Part shown: positions 18,176 through 26,764 of the stretch, in pieces
How positions within the stretch are numbered: position 1 is the first letter of the stretch
Layout of the letters: the number at the start of each line of letters is the position of its first letter
Source: Syntrophomonas sp.
Lineage (GTDB): Bacteria > Bacillota > Syntrophomonadia > Syntrophomonadales > Syntrophomonadaceae
Direction: 5' to 3'
DNA length: 51,309 bases
Assembly: GCF_028707975.1 (NCBI RefSeq)
Contig: NZ_JAQVZX010000005.1
Coordinates: 8,544-59,852 of the forward strand
Notes under the pieces: generated by a model
Databases searched by the model: none
What the model saw: the letters and a program-made list of their open reading frames with translations, nothing else
Told to the model about the DNA's origin: nothing
Translations under genes and position numbers: made by a program

Positions 18176-18401
18176 CATTGAAGACTAATATTATTCTATG
18201 CAGAAATCCAATAAGTTTACAACTAAAGTGTCTGGCAGCGTTCTATTATTAAGCTATTATATTATAGACATACGCTGTTCAGAATAAAAGACTTGCACAA
18301 GTAGCAAAAACCAAAATTTTGTGTCAAGGGGATGGGGGTAAAACAGAATTAAATAACAAAATGAGACCACAAAAAGGATGTTCCGAATATCTTCAGAGCT
18401 A

Positions 18402-18430
18402 TTGAATCGTTTCGTAGTTTGTGGTAAAAT
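18402..18430 (+). promoter_or_regulatory. SigA-type promoter of tRNA-Trp
   Basis: TTGAAT (18402-18407) and TAAAAT (18425-18430) are separated by exactly 17 bp, and the tRNA begins 25 bp after the -10 box. The spacing and distance fit a housekeeping promoter reading into the tRNA gene. Confidence 0.75.
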
Positions 18431-18454
18431 AATTTTGCTAAAGAAACAGTATAC

Positions 18455-18530
18455 AGGGGAGTAGCTCAATTGGCAGAGCATCGGTCTCCAAAACCGAGGG
18501 CTGGGGGTTCGATTCCTCTCTCCCCTGCCA
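18455..18530 (+). tRNA. tRNA-Trp (anticodon CCA)
   Basis: A 76-nt cloverleaf. The AGGGGAG/CTCCCCT acceptor stem pairs completely, the D-arm has AGCTCAATTGGCAGAGC, the anticodon stem TCGGT/ACCGA encloses CTCCAAA with CCA as anticodon, the T-loop is GGTTCGATTCC, the discriminator base is G and CCA is encoded. It is followed by a terminator, so it is a single-gene unit. Confidence 0.97.
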
Positions 18531-18544
18531 TAAAGAATATTGAT

Positions 18545-18574
18545 ACCGCGTAGCTTTACGCGGTTTCTGTTTTT
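18545..18574 (+). terminator. Terminator of tRNA-Trp
   Basis: ACCGCGTA and TACGCGGT form a perfect 8-bp stem with a 4-nt loop, followed by TTCTGTTTTT. It lies 15 bp after the tRNA. Confidence 0.8.
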
Positions 18575-18704
18575 CTGGCTGCCCCTATGAAAAGCTTTTA
18601 GGATACACACCTCTATTAACCCTGTTCTCTTTCTTATCGCCGATATACTAGTGATCTTTTGCATTAGTTTCATCAGTAGACTTATATTAACAATTCCCTA
18701 GATA

Positions 18705-19826
18705 CTATGACTTAATGTTTCCTGCATCTGCAAAATAAAGGCTACGGCTGGGGAAGGAGATTTCCACCCCCTCCTCCTCTAAAATTCCTATTATCCTTAA
18801 GTTAATATCCTGTCTTATTGTCAGGTGCTCAGCCCAGTCGGTGGTATTGGTAAAGAAGTATATCATAATATCAAAACTACTTTCAGCAAAAAATTCGAAA
18901 TTCACTAATATAGTTTCGGAATGGACACCCGAGTGTTCAATAAGCATTTGTTTAATGTGTGCGATAGTGCTTTCTATGGCGTCTTTAGGTGTTTTGCGGT
19001 TCATGTTTAAATAAAAGCTTATCCTACGTTTACCCCTGCGGCTATAGTTGGTAATAGCTTGAGCAGCCAGGGTGGAGTTGGGAACAGTTACCAGGGATTG
19101 ATCAAATTTTCTAATTTTGGTACTACGAAAAGATATATCCTCAACTGTCCCTTCGACCCCTGGGGTTTCAATCCAATCATCAATGAGGAATGGTTTTTCC
19201 ATAACTATAACCATACCCGCAAAAAAATTAGCCAACATATCTTTGGCCGCCAAAGCCAGGGCCAGACCCCCCAGCCCTAAACCAGCAATAAAACCGTTGA
19301 CATCAAAACCCAATTCCCCAGCAATGATAATTATGACCAGGGCAATAATAAGAAAATGCAAGGTCTTGGATATTAATGGTATTAGAATGCTGTCAATATT
19401 CCATCTTTCCTGGGCTTTTTGAGAAAAGAGAGTCGTGCTGGCGGATAGGCGGTAAAAAGCCCAACCAACAATGGCAACCAGGCTGGAACGAAAAAGCTTT
19501 AAGAGTAATTGCTCTTGAGAAATGTTGGTAGATAGAATATCCAGTGCCATATAGAGTCCAAAAACAATTATTAGAAGCTGCAATGGTTTCCCCAAAGCAA
19601 TAATGATTATTTCATCCCAGTTGCTCTGGCTTTTATAGCACAAGCGAAGGATCCAGGAGAGAACTTTTCGGTAAAATAATTTTCCTAGAAGCCAGAAAAA
19701 AATAAACACAAAAATTGCTATTAATATTTGTTTTATTACTGGTTGTGAAATCAAAGGAAGCAATGGGCTCATTAATCCATTAATCAAGTTCGACATAATC
19801 TCACTTAGAACCGTTTTAATAAGCAT
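18705..19826 (-). CDS. MscS-family mechanosensitive channel
   Basis: A 373-residue channel protein. About five hydrophobic segments lie in the first ~200 residues. The last is the glycine/alanine-rich pore helix (FIAGLGLGGLALALAAKDML), then the beta domain with GTVEDISFRSTKIR and VPNSTLAAQAITNYSRR, and a C-terminal alpha/beta domain. It opens on membrane tension to release solutes during osmotic down-shock. It is longer than E. coli MscS and has the extra N-terminal helices of the YnaI/YkuT-like group. It is divergent from the next gene. Confidence 0.9.
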   Translation of the reverse strand: MLIKTVLSEIMSNLINGLMSPLLPLISQPVIKQILIAIFVFIFFWLLGKLFYRKVLSWILRLCYKSQSNWDEIIIIALGKPLQLLIIVFGLYMALDILSTNISQEQLLLKLFRSSLVAIVGWAFYRLSASTTLFSQKAQERWNIDSILIPLISKTLHFLIIALVIIIIAGELGFDVNGFIAGLGLGGLALALAAKDMLANFFAGMVIVMEKPFLIDDWIETPGVEGTVEDISFRSTKIRKFDQSLVTVPNSTLAAQAITNYSRRGKRRISFYLNMNRKTPKDAIESTIAHIKQMLIEHSGVHSETILVNFEFFAESSFDIMIYFFTNTTDWAEHLTIRQDINLRIIGILEEEGVEISFPSRSLYFADAGNIKS

Positions 19827-19918
19827 TTTCCCGGAAAACGGTTCAAATCTACTCCTTTCATGTATTAAGCTGCTCCGATTAGTAAATAATCCAAGAAAGA
19901 AAACTGGAGGCAGAAGCT

Positions 19919-20191
19919 TTGAATGAACATAAAATATTTTTCAGCTTGTTACTGCTGGCTTGCATTATTCTGCACTTTTCATTTTGGGCTCTCTTTATAA
20001 GTCATAATACATTCTATTTTGCAGCTATTTTCCTGGCTCTGGCTGCAGTTATTTTTATTGTCTATATTTTATATGAAATGCACCAAAAACAAAAGCCCGC
20101 CTGCTCCAAAGACTATTATTTCTATTTCATAGACCGGCAAAACTATCTTGACGAAAGCTTACTTTTCCCCTTTAGGGTAAAGCAACGCTAA
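19919..20191 (+). CDS. Small two-span membrane protein, unknown
   Basis: A 90-residue protein with two hydrophobic helices (about residues 7-29 and 32-53) and a short hydrophilic tail with several aromatic residues. The start is TTG at 19919 after GGAGG. It is divergent from the MscS gene with 92 bp between. No family recognised. Coding is supported by the ribosome site and the clear membrane topology. Confidence 0.55.
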   Translation: MNEHKIFFSLLLLACIILHFSFWALFISHNTFYFAAIFLALAAVIFIVYILYEMHQKQKPACSKDYYFYFIDRQNYLDESLLFPFRVKQR

Positions 20192-20198
20192 GGGACGC

Positions 20199-20310
20199 AT
20201 GGATTCAACACCCGTTTAAGGCTAGCATAGCAGGCGAAAGGGAGGCGGGCAATAAGAATTCGCGTGAGCAGCTTCATCCTTACCCTGCGGACACTACTGA
20301 GGTAGCCGAG
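20199..20310 (+). repeat. Free-standing interior cassettes of the dispersed element
   Basis: The sequence from GCATGGATTCAACACCCG through GCAGGCGAAAGGGAGGCG to CTTCATCCTTACCCTGCGG follows, in the same order and with substitutions, the interior of the element at 46869-47192 (about 46937-47032). The CACTGCAAAAA ends are absent. It is either a decayed element or cassettes that moved on their own. Confidence 0.6.
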
Positions 20311-20341
20311 TGAGTATATTTACTTTTTTAAGGTATATAGA

Positions 20342-20370
20342 AAACAGGGGACCTTTAAGGTCCCCTGTTT
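20342..20370 (-). terminator. Terminator after the EF-G-2 gene
   Basis: AAACAGGGGACC and GGTCCCCTGTTT form a perfect 12-bp stem with a 5-nt loop. On the minus strand the stem ends in TTTTC. It lies 10 bp after the stop of the elongation-factor paralogue and may also stop plus-strand transcripts. Confidence 0.75.
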
Positions 20371-20379
20371 GAATAGCTG

Positions 20380-22428
20380 CTATTTTTCCTTTTCTTCTTT
20401 TTCCTGTTTGGCTTTTTCTATAATTTTTTCAGCGTTTTGGCCTGGCACTTCTTCGTAGTTGGAAAACTCCATTTTAAACTTGCCGCGCCCCTGGGTCATA
20501 GACTTCAAATCAATAGTATAACGCGCCATTTCTGCCAGGGGAACCTGAGCCTTAATAAGCTGTTTCTTCCCTGCCGGTTCCATTCCCTGTACTCTTCCCC
20601 GCCGGCTGTTTAAATCCCCAATTATATCACCCATATATGCTTCGGGAACCTCTATCTGCACATTCATAATCGGCTCCAGCAAAACCGGTTTGGCAGATTC
20701 TATACCTTTTCTAAATGCTAATCGAGCTGCCATTTTAAAGGCCATTTCGGAAGAGTCCACAGAGTGATAGGAACCATCAAATAAGGTAGCCTTGATATTG
20801 GTTACCGGATAGCCTGCCAGCACCCCTTCTTCCAAGGCTTCAATCAGTCCTTTTTCCACCGCTGGAAAATACTGGCGCGGTACCGAACCTCCAAAAACAT
20901 TCTCGGCAAACTCAAAATCTCCCTCGTAATGGGGTTCGAATTTTACGAATACATGACCGTATTGCCCATGCCCACCACTCTGTTTTTTATGTTTACCTTC
21001 AGCCTCTACCGTAGCCTTAATGGTTTCCCGATAGGGAATCCTCATTTCCCGGCTGATAACATCCACACCAAATTTGCGAGACAACTTGTCCAAAACAATA
21101 TCCACATGAGTATCACCCATGGCCCTCAAAATTGTTTGCCGGGTTTCAACATTCTTTTCTACTCGGATAGTGGGATCTTCCTCAAGAAGCCTCTGCAAAG
21201 CTCCGCTCAACTTATCCTCATCGCCTTTGCTCCGAGGCTCAATGGCCATACCCAGCGTAGGCTCGGGAAACTCAATAGGATCCATAATTACTGCTTGGGC
21301 TTTGACCGTGAGCGTGTCTCCAGTTGAAGTAACCGAGAGTTTGGCCACCGCTGCGATATCACCAGCATGTATCTCCGGAACCGAAGCCTGTTCTTTGCCG
21401 GTCATTATCAATAGCTGGGTAATTTTTTCGTCCTTTTCCTTGTTGGCATTATATACTACGGAATCAGCTTTTAAATGGCCGGTAAACAAACGAAACATGG
21501 TCAGCCTTCCTATATAGGGATCAGCAATAGTCTTAAACACTTGAGCCACGATGGCTTCATTTTCCACATCTTTACCAGCTACCAGAGGATTGCTCTCCGG
21601 AGCAGGTCCACAGTTCACTATAAAATCCATCAAGGGGCTGATACCAATATTGTTTAATGCTGATCCACAGAAGACAAAAACCGACAAGCCGTTGACTGCT
21701 GCTTCTTTAATCCCTTCCATAATCTCCTCGTCATTAAGCTCTTCTCCCTCCAGATACTTGCTCAGCAAGTCATCATTGGCCTCAGCAGCAGCTTCAATCA
21801 GGGCTTCTTTAAAGCTCTCTGCCTCATCCATCATATCAGCGGGAATTTCTTCTTCGCTGATTTTCCCGTTCCCAGATTCAAATACTAGAGCCTTCATTTT
21901 TAAAAGGTCAATTATCCCTTTGAAGTTCTCCGCAGTTCCAATAGGTATTTGTACCGGAACAATATTATCAGCAAATCTGTTTTTCATATCATCCAGCACT
22001 TTGTAGAAATCAGCATTTTCACGATCCATTTTATTTATGAAGGCGATCTTGGGAACCGCAGGATAGTCTTCCCAAACGACTTCTGTTTGCACTTCCACAC
22101 CGGCAGTGGCAGAGAGTAGTACCAGCATGGAATCTGCTACCCGCATAGTACCGGTCACTTCAAAGTAGAAGTCACTGTAACCGGGAGTATCCAGAATATT
22201 TATTTTATGATCCCTGTATTCACAAGGCACCAAAGCTGTGCTAATGGTTATTTTCTTTTTAATTTCCTCGGGATAAAAATCCGCTACAGTGTTGCCGTCA
22301 TCAACCTTGCCCAGTCTCTTGGTAGCCCCTGTATTATAAATCATTGCTTCTGCCAGCGAAGTTTTTCCGGTTCCTCCGTGACCTACTAAAGCAATATTGC
22401 GGATTTTACTACTAGGGTAAACCTTCAT
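20380..22428 (-). CDS. EF-G-like translational GTPase (EF-G-2 group)
   Basis: A 682-residue five-domain translational GTPase. The P-loop is GHGGTGKTSL, switch II is DTPGYSDF, and NKMD and GSA are present. The C-terminal half has SGGHGQYGHVFV and GRVQGMEP. The P-loop and the Tyr at the switch II His position differ from the housekeeping factor (GHIDAGKTT, DTPGHVDF) and match the EF-G-2 paralogues of Thermus and mycobacteria. These are GTPases with unclear cellular roles. GAGGAGG precedes the ATG at 22428, chosen over a start ten codons upstream. It ends in a Lys/Glu-rich tail. It should not be taken as the main fusA. Confidence 0.9.
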   Translation of the reverse strand: MKVYPSSKIRNIALVGHGGTGKTSLAEAMIYNTGATKRLGKVDDGNTVADFYPEEIKKKITISTALVPCEYRDHKINILDTPGYSDFYFEVTGTMRVADSMLVLLSATAGVEVQTEVVWEDYPAVPKIAFINKMDRENADFYKVLDDMKNRFADNIVPVQIPIGTAENFKGIIDLLKMKALVFESGNGKISEEEIPADMMDEAESFKEALIEAAAEANDDLLSKYLEGEELNDEEIMEGIKEAAVNGLSVFVFCGSALNNIGISPLMDFIVNCGPAPESNPLVAGKDVENEAIVAQVFKTIADPYIGRLTMFRLFTGHLKADSVVYNANKEKDEKITQLLIMTGKEQASVPEIHAGDIAAVAKLSVTSTGDTLTVKAQAVIMDPIEFPEPTLGMAIEPRSKGDEDKLSGALQRLLEEDPTIRVEKNVETRQTILRAMGDTHVDIVLDKLSRKFGVDVISREMRIPYRETIKATVEAEGKHKKQSGGHGQYGHVFVKFEPHYEGDFEFAENVFGGSVPRQYFPAVEKGLIEALEEGVLAGYPVTNIKATLFDGSYHSVDSSEMAFKMAARLAFRKGIESAKPVLLEPIMNVQIEVPEAYMGDIIGDLNSRRGRVQGMEPAGKKQLIKAQVPLAEMARYTIDLKSMTQGRGKFKMEFSNYEEVPGQNAEKIIEKAKQEKEEKEK

Positions 22429-22512
22429 CAAACAACCTCCTCGTTTATTAAAAGTCAACTGTAAAAATGGTACTATACTTTAATAAAACTATCAAAGCTT
22501 TTTACTAAAATA

Positions 22513-22770
22513 CTAGCTTTTCTTAAGCACATAGAAAATCCAATACAGGAGCAGAGCGGCCAGCAAAAAAATAAGTAGCTGATAAAGCATAAATCCCTTG
22601 AAAACATCCACTATAAGAGTAAATACCACTCCTAAGGCCAATGGGAAGAGAATTAGTTGGCTCACGGGTTTATCAGGATAAGCTGGGTTTTCCCTCTTCT
22701 TTTTAATATAAGAAAGGTTAAGTGCTATAAAGAATATGGCCGTGTTCAAAATTAAACTAAAGAATATCAT
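22513..22770 (-). CDS. Small membrane protein downstream of surE, unknown
   Basis: An ~85-residue protein with three hydrophobic segments (MIFFSLILNTAIFFIALNL, then SQLILFPLALGVVFTLIVD, then a final LLIFLLAALLLYWIFYVL). The ATG at 22770 follows GGGAGA, and the frame overlaps the end of surE by 14 bp, so translation may be coupled. An upstream in-frame start would extend a hydrophilic N-terminus inside surE and is less likely. No family recognised. Confidence 0.65.
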   Translation of the reverse strand: MIFFSLILNTAIFFIALNLSYIKKKRENPAYPDKPVSQLILFPLALGVVFTLIVDVFKGFMLYQLLIFLLAALLLYWIFYVLKKS

Positions 22771-23551
22771 TTGCTTCTCCCAGTAAATGCGAGAACTGGC
22801 TGAATGATTTCCTGTACTGCTCAACCAAGCGGTAATCAGTCAAATCAAAATGTATGGGAGTTATACTTATATAGGACTGTTGTACTGCATTTACATCGCT
22901 GTCCTCTTCCTGCGGTTCCTCCAGCACCCCTCCACCCATCCAGAAATAGGTGTTGCCTCGCGGATCCCGCCTTTCTTCAAAGAGGTTTTCATAATTTCTC
23001 ACCCCCAGACGGGTGATCCTGATACCTTTAATTTCCTTGGGACATAGCGCTGGAATATTTATATTCAACAAGGTCTTTTTCTCCATGCCATTTTTAAAAA
23101 GAATTTGAATCACCTTGCGGGTAAAATTGGCCGCAAAAGAAAAATCCATATCTGCTGCAAAGGAATTCAAAGATATAGCAATTGAAGGTGAGCCCATGAT
23201 TACTCCTTCAACGGCAGCAGACACCGTCCCCGAATACAATACATCAGTTCCCAGGTTGGGTCCATGATTAATTCCGGAGACGACCAGATCAATCTTATCC
23301 CCTACTAACTTGCTGCTGGCCAGTTTGACGCAATCAACCGGAGTACCGCCGATTACCCAACTGGCCTTTACTCCTGCCAGCTTGGCCTTAACTACTTTAA
23401 TCGGTTCAAAGACGGTAATGGAATGCCCGGTTCCACTTCTTTCGCGGTCAGGAGCAGCAACAAAGATTTCCGCTATGGAACCCAGCTCTCCAATCAAAGC
23501 CTGAATTCCCCGAGCATGAACTCCATCATCATTGGTTAGTAGAATCCTCAT
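22757..23551 (-). CDS. surE: 5'/3'-nucleotidase SurE
   Basis: A 264-residue phosphatase acting on nucleoside monophosphates in the cytoplasm. The metal site is visible: TNDDG at residues 6-10, Ser in RSGTGHSIT, and Asn in SGINHGPNLGTDVLYSGTV. The fold-specific GSPSIAISL is present. Its ATG overlaps the stop of the signal peptidase gene by four bases (ATGA), so the genes are translationally coupled. Length is normal. Confidence 0.95.
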   Translation of the reverse strand: MRILLTNDDGVHARGIQALIGELGSIAEIFVAAPDRERSGTGHSITVFEPIKVVKAKLAGVKASWVIGGTPVDCVKLASSKLVGDKIDLVVSGINHGPNLGTDVLYSGTVSAAVEGVIMGSPSIAISLNSFAADMDFSFAANFTRKVIQILFKNGMEKKTLLNINIPALCPKEIKGIRITRLGVRNYENLFEERRDPRGNTYFWMGGGVLEEPQEEDSDVNAVQQSYISITPIHFDLTDYRLVEQYRKSFSQFSHLLGEANDIL

Positions 23552-24093
23552 TCAAAAGAAACCTCCCGTTCCAGGAGTGTAAAATGATTCAAAGGCCAGT
23601 AGATCATAAAAGCCTTGCCCTTAATCCGATCTCGGGTTAACCAGGTGTTCCACATATGGCTGTCAAAGCTATAATTACGATTATCACCCAGAACCAGCAG
23701 ACTATCCTCGGGAACCACCACCGGCCCAAATTGATAGTTTATTTCCTCGGCCAGGTAGGGCTCAGACAGAGGTTTATCATTAACAAACACTCGGCCTTCT
23801 TTCATCTGTACCTTATCCCCGGGCAGTCCAATTACCCGCTTGATAAAATACTTGCTGGAATTCAATTCTTCGGGGGGATCAAAAATTACTATGTCCCCTC
23901 TTACCGGTTCCTTAAAATGATAAATGAACTTGTTGACCATGACCCGGTCATCAACCTGCAGGGTTTGCAGCATGGAACCAGAGGGTATTTCTCTTCCTTC
24001 TATAATGAAAGCCCTGAGGATCAAAGATAAAATAAAAGCGATAACTATAATACTTATGGTTTCCTTAATAAAGTCACGTAGTTCTTTACTCAA
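23548..24093 (-). CDS. lepB: Signal peptidase I
   Basis: A 181-residue membrane protease cleaving Sec signal peptides. One N-terminal transmembrane segment (ISIIVIAFILSLILRAF) is followed by SGSMLQTL with the nucleophilic Ser, YFIKRVIGLPGDKV with the general-base Lys, and GDNRNYSFDSH. This is the small Gram-positive SipS type. The start is TTG at 24093 after GAGGTG. It lies 18 bp after the short ypmA-like gene. Confidence 0.94.
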   Translation of the reverse strand: MSKELRDFIKETISIIVIAFILSLILRAFIIEGREIPSGSMLQTLQVDDRVMVNKFIYHFKEPVRGDIVIFDPPEELNSSKYFIKRVIGLPGDKVQMKEGRVFVNDKPLSEPYLAEEINYQFGPVVVPEDSLLVLGDNRNYSFDSHMWNTWLTRDRIKGKAFMIYWPLNHFTLLEREVSFE

Positions 24094-24111
24094 TTACAAT
24101 TCACCTCAAAG

Positions 24112-24291
24112 CTATTCAAATTCATAAATACTGATGGTCATCTGCTCTTTTTCCTTGTCTTTGCTTAAACCAAACATTATTTTTTTGCCTTTAAGGCTTT
24201 TGTTTAGAAAATCTACAATCCGAACCATTTCGAGGTTGCTTGAAAAAGCTTTAGAGGCAATGAGGTCAAGTTTACCGTTATCCTGCTGCAA
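24112..24291 (-). CDS. YpmA-like (DUF4264) small protein
   Basis: A 59-codon frame starting at TTG (24291), eight bases after GGAG. The translation contains IVDFLNKSLKGKKIMFGLSK and ends in MTISIYEFE. The order 'DFLNKsLK...mFGLsKd...isIYE' is what I recognise for the short YpmA family of Firmicutes, whose function is unknown. The match is by eye. It is co-oriented with lepB with an 18-bp gap, so it is probably the first gene of the lepB-surE run. Confidence 0.72.
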   Translation of the reverse strand: MQQDNGKLDLIASKAFSSNLEMVRIVDFLNKSLKGKKIMFGLSKDKEKEQMTISIYEFE

Positions 24292-24652
24292 AAGCCCATC
24301 TCCTTCCCTGTATATTGTATTTTAGTCTTTTTATATATGCAAGTTATATATGCAAGCTTCCCTTTTCGCCTGCATCTATTAATTTCTGATAAATAGGCCC
24401 ATGATGTTATTGTCTTTTAAGAGTATCAGTTCCCCTAATGTACTGATAAATCCTCTTTCCTCTTTTCTCTTTCCTTCTCACCGCCGAAGTTATTCAAGTA
24501 AATCAGAATTCTCAAGGATAATTTTTTTCCTTTTGGGAATTGTTGTGATATAATTCACTCCATATTAGTAAGTTTTTTAAAGGACTTTTAAGCATTATGG
24601 CGAATTCTTTTCCCAAAATGATTATTCATTGTCCACTTCAGTAGACCTTTAT
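24292..24652. other. Gene-free stretch upstream of the ypmA-like gene
   Basis: About 360 bp of AT-rich sequence before the second full element. It must hold the promoter of the ypmA-lepB-surE run on the minus strand, but no convincing -35/-10 pair or hairpin stood out. Confidence 0.5.
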
Positions 24653-24658
24653 AGTATT

Positions 24659-24950
24659 GACTCCACTGCAAAAACCTTTTTTGTTGCATAAGGGCTGCAT
24701 GAATATACAAAACGCTGGCGAAGGTGAAAGCGGGAGCTCGAAGACCGCCCTTACAATGCTTTGCAGTCGCTATTAAGGTTGTTGCGCCTGATTCGGAACG
24801 ACCCGGGGGCCGTTCCCTACATACCCTGCGGTCGCTATTATGGGTGCACCCTGTCGCGCACTTCTGATGCTCCCTTCGGTCGCTATTATGGGTGCTGAGC
24901 GGTATATTTATGCACACTAATGCATATTTATTACTTTTTGCAGTGACATC
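24659..24950 (+). mobile_element. MITE-like element, full copy 2 (about 292 bp)
   Basis: The left end is GACTCCACTGCAAAAACC and the right end is TTTTTGCAGTGACATC. The direct repeat AGTATT occurs at 24653-24658 and 24951-24956. The first ~180 bp track copy 1 closely, with damage to the first hairpin (CGGGAGCTCGAAGACCGCCC). An additional CCCTTCGGTCGCTATTATGG cassette is inserted before the right end. The orientation is the same as copy 1. It has no real coding content. Confidence 0.8.
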
Positions 24951-25106
24951 AGTATTTAAATAAATTCTGAATTTATTGACTTTTCAATTAGCTAATAGCA
25001 TGGCATAATTAATAGTATGTTACTAAACACAGTGTTTTACAAGCATTCGAGAATTCTCCTACATCCAAACTCTCTTCAGGATCTTTTACTTCAATATCTT
25101 GCAAGT

Positions 25107-25124
25107 ACTTATAAAGGAGGTGGT
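25107..25124 (+). promoter_or_regulatory. Orphan perfect Shine-Dalgarno in the CoA-transferase leader
   Basis: TATAAAGGAGGTGGTACC contains AAAGGAGGTG, fully complementary to the 16S rRNA 3' end, 100 bp before the annotated start. No ATG, GTG or TTG follows at the right distance with a frame of any length. The overlapping GTG would give only an 11-codon peptide ending in TAG. It could be a leader peptide, a ribosome standby site or a relic. Confidence 0.35.
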
Positions 25125-25227
25125 ACCAACTATATTCTTTTTCCAAGTTGAATAGTGGAATAATCTAAAGTTGCTTGGATACTTAAAAAGAGAAATTTAA
25201 AAAGAGAAAATTAAGGGGGTTTTTTTA

Positions 25228-26580
25228 GTGGGAAAGACATATACAGATCTGTATAAAGAGAAACTGCGTACTGCGGATGAAGCAGTCAAGGTCGTAAAAT
25301 CAGGCGATTGGGTGGAATACGGTGAGTTCATGATGCAGGCCAAGGATTTAGACGCAGCCCTGGCCCGGCGCAAAGATGAGCTCAAAGATGTAAAAGTCAG
25401 AGTAGTAACTGCAACCTTTATGCCCGAAATAGTAAAATGTGACCCGGAAAGAGATCATTTCATTTATAATGACTGGCACTTTTCCGGTGGTTCCCGTCAG
25501 CTGGCTATGAAGGATCTCTGTAACTACATTCCCCTGACCTATCATGAAGCCGGCAAATTTGTGGAAGATTTTGCCGATATTGATGTGGCCTTTATTCCGG
25601 TAGCTCCCATGGACAAACATGGCTTTTTTAACCTGGGTACCTCTAATTCCATATCTTCTTATGTTATTAATAAAGCTAAAATAAAAATTGCCGAAGTAAA
25701 CACCTCCATCCCAGTATGCTATGGTGGACTTAGAGAAGCAGTTCATATTTCTGACATCGACTATATAGTCGAAAGCCAGACCAACCCCAAGCTTTTGAGC
25801 CTGCCCGAACTGCCGGTCACCGATGTAGACCGCAAAATCGCCTCTCTGGTTATGGAAGAGATGGAGGACGGTTCCTGCATACAACTGGGGATCGGGGCTA
25901 TGCCCAATACCGTTGGAGCGATGATCGCCCAGTCCGATTTGAAGGATCTGGGAGTGCACACCGAGATGCTGGTGGACGCCTATGTTGACATGTATGATGC
26001 CGGCAGAGTAAACAACAAACGCAAGAGCATTGACAAGGGGAAAATGGTCTACACCTTTGCCATGGGCAGCGAAAAGCTTTATAACTTTATGGATCGCAAC
26101 ACTGCCTGTGCCAGCTACCCGGTAGGATATACCAATAACCCTTGGGTAATCGGGCAAAACGATAAGGTAGTGGGAATAAACAACGCCCTGGAAGTAGATC
26201 TCTTTGGCCAGGTAGCCTCTGAATCCGCAGGTTGGAGACACATTTCCGGTACTGGCGGACAATTCGATTTCATTCTTGGTTCTTACAAATCAAATGGGGG
26301 CAAAGGCTTTATCTGCTTGAGCTCAACCGCCACCCTTAAGGACGGCAGTCGGGTTTCCCGCATCAGACCTACCCTGAGTCCTGGGACTATAGTCACTGTT
26401 CCCCGTTCCTGTGTCTACCTGGTAACCACCGAGTATGGCACCGTTAACCTGAAAGCAAGAAGCACCTGGGAAAGGGCGGAAGCTCTAATAAACATTGCCC
26501 ATCCCGACTTCAGGGATGAACTGGTGAAGGAAGCCCAGATGATGCGTATCTGGACCAAGACCTGCAAGATCGGCCAGTAA
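25228..26580 (+). CDS. Butyryl-CoA:acetate / 4-hydroxybutyrate CoA-transferase family
   Basis: A 450-residue member of the acetyl-CoA hydrolase/transferase family. It has the CoA-site motif GIGAMPNTVG at 221-230 and HTEM at 244-247, whose Glu246 corresponds to the glutamate that forms the acyl-CoA adduct in characterised 4-hydroxybutyrate CoA-transferases. Also present are SGTGGQFDF and NGGKGFICLSSTA. Such enzymes move CoA between short acyl-CoAs and acetate, which would let a fatty-acid oxidiser activate butyrate or release acetate. The exact substrate cannot be told from sequence. The start is GTG at 25228 with AAGGGGG nine bases before. It is monocistronic with its own terminator. Confidence 0.88.
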   Translation: MGKTYTDLYKEKLRTADEAVKVVKSGDWVEYGEFMMQAKDLDAALARRKDELKDVKVRVVTATFMPEIVKCDPERDHFIYNDWHFSGGSRQLAMKDLCNYIPLTYHEAGKFVEDFADIDVAFIPVAPMDKHGFFNLGTSNSISSYVINKAKIKIAEVNTSIPVCYGGLREAVHISDIDYIVESQTNPKLLSLPELPVTDVDRKIASLVMEEMEDGSCIQLGIGAMPNTVGAMIAQSDLKDLGVHTEMLVDAYVDMYDAGRVNNKRKSIDKGKMVYTFAMGSEKLYNFMDRNTACASYPVGYTNNPWVIGQNDKVVGINNALEVDLFGQVASESAGWRHISGTGGQFDFILGSYKSNGGKGFICLSSTATLKDGSRVSRIRPTLSPGTIVTVPRSCVYLVTTEYGTVNLKARSTWERAEALINIAHPDFRDELVKEAQMMRIWTKTCKIGQ

Positions 26581-26613
26581 TATAGCTTTTATCATATAGC
26601 TTTTATCAATTTT

Positions 26614-26648
26614 AAAAGCAGGTGTCCTTGGCGACACCTGCTTTTTTT
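26614..26648 (+). terminator. Terminator of the CoA-transferase gene
   Basis: AAAAGCAGGTGTC and GACACCTGCTTTT form a 13-bp stem with a 6-nt loop, followed by TTT. Just before it, ATATAGCTTTTATC occurs twice in tandem (26580-26607). Confidence 0.9.
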
Positions 26649-26764
26649 GTCTTCCTTATAAAAAAATCGAATAATGTACCCCCATAAAGCCCGGCGGGTA
26701 TCCTAAAACATAAGGGCTACAAAAAAGTATAAGCAGCAGCTTGGCCAGAATGGATCGACCTGGT

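Noticed and set aside
18047-18178. N-terminal extension of the ddl reading frame
   Set aside because: It is encoded by two repeat fragments and lacks a ribosome site. The GTG at 18046 gives the family N-terminus.
18257-18673. A 138-codon open frame antisense to tRNA-Trp
   Set aside because: It runs through the tRNA, its promoter and terminator on the opposite strand and has no ribosome site or family resemblance.
24588-24917. A 109-codon frame and similar frames inside the dispersed elements (also near 40000, 44650 and 47000)
   Set aside because: They share peptide strings such as HNSDRRE only because the DNA cassettes repeat. Frames differ between copies and lack ribosome sites.
25107-25124. 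T-box antiterminator because of GGTGGTACC
   Set aside because: The full AGGGTGGNACCGCG motif, the specifier hairpin and a terminator are all missing, and the gene is not amino-acid related.
25348-26262. A 304-codon frame antisense to the CoA-transferase gene
   Set aside because: It is a codon-bias shadow of a well-supported gene, without ribosome site or recognisable domain.
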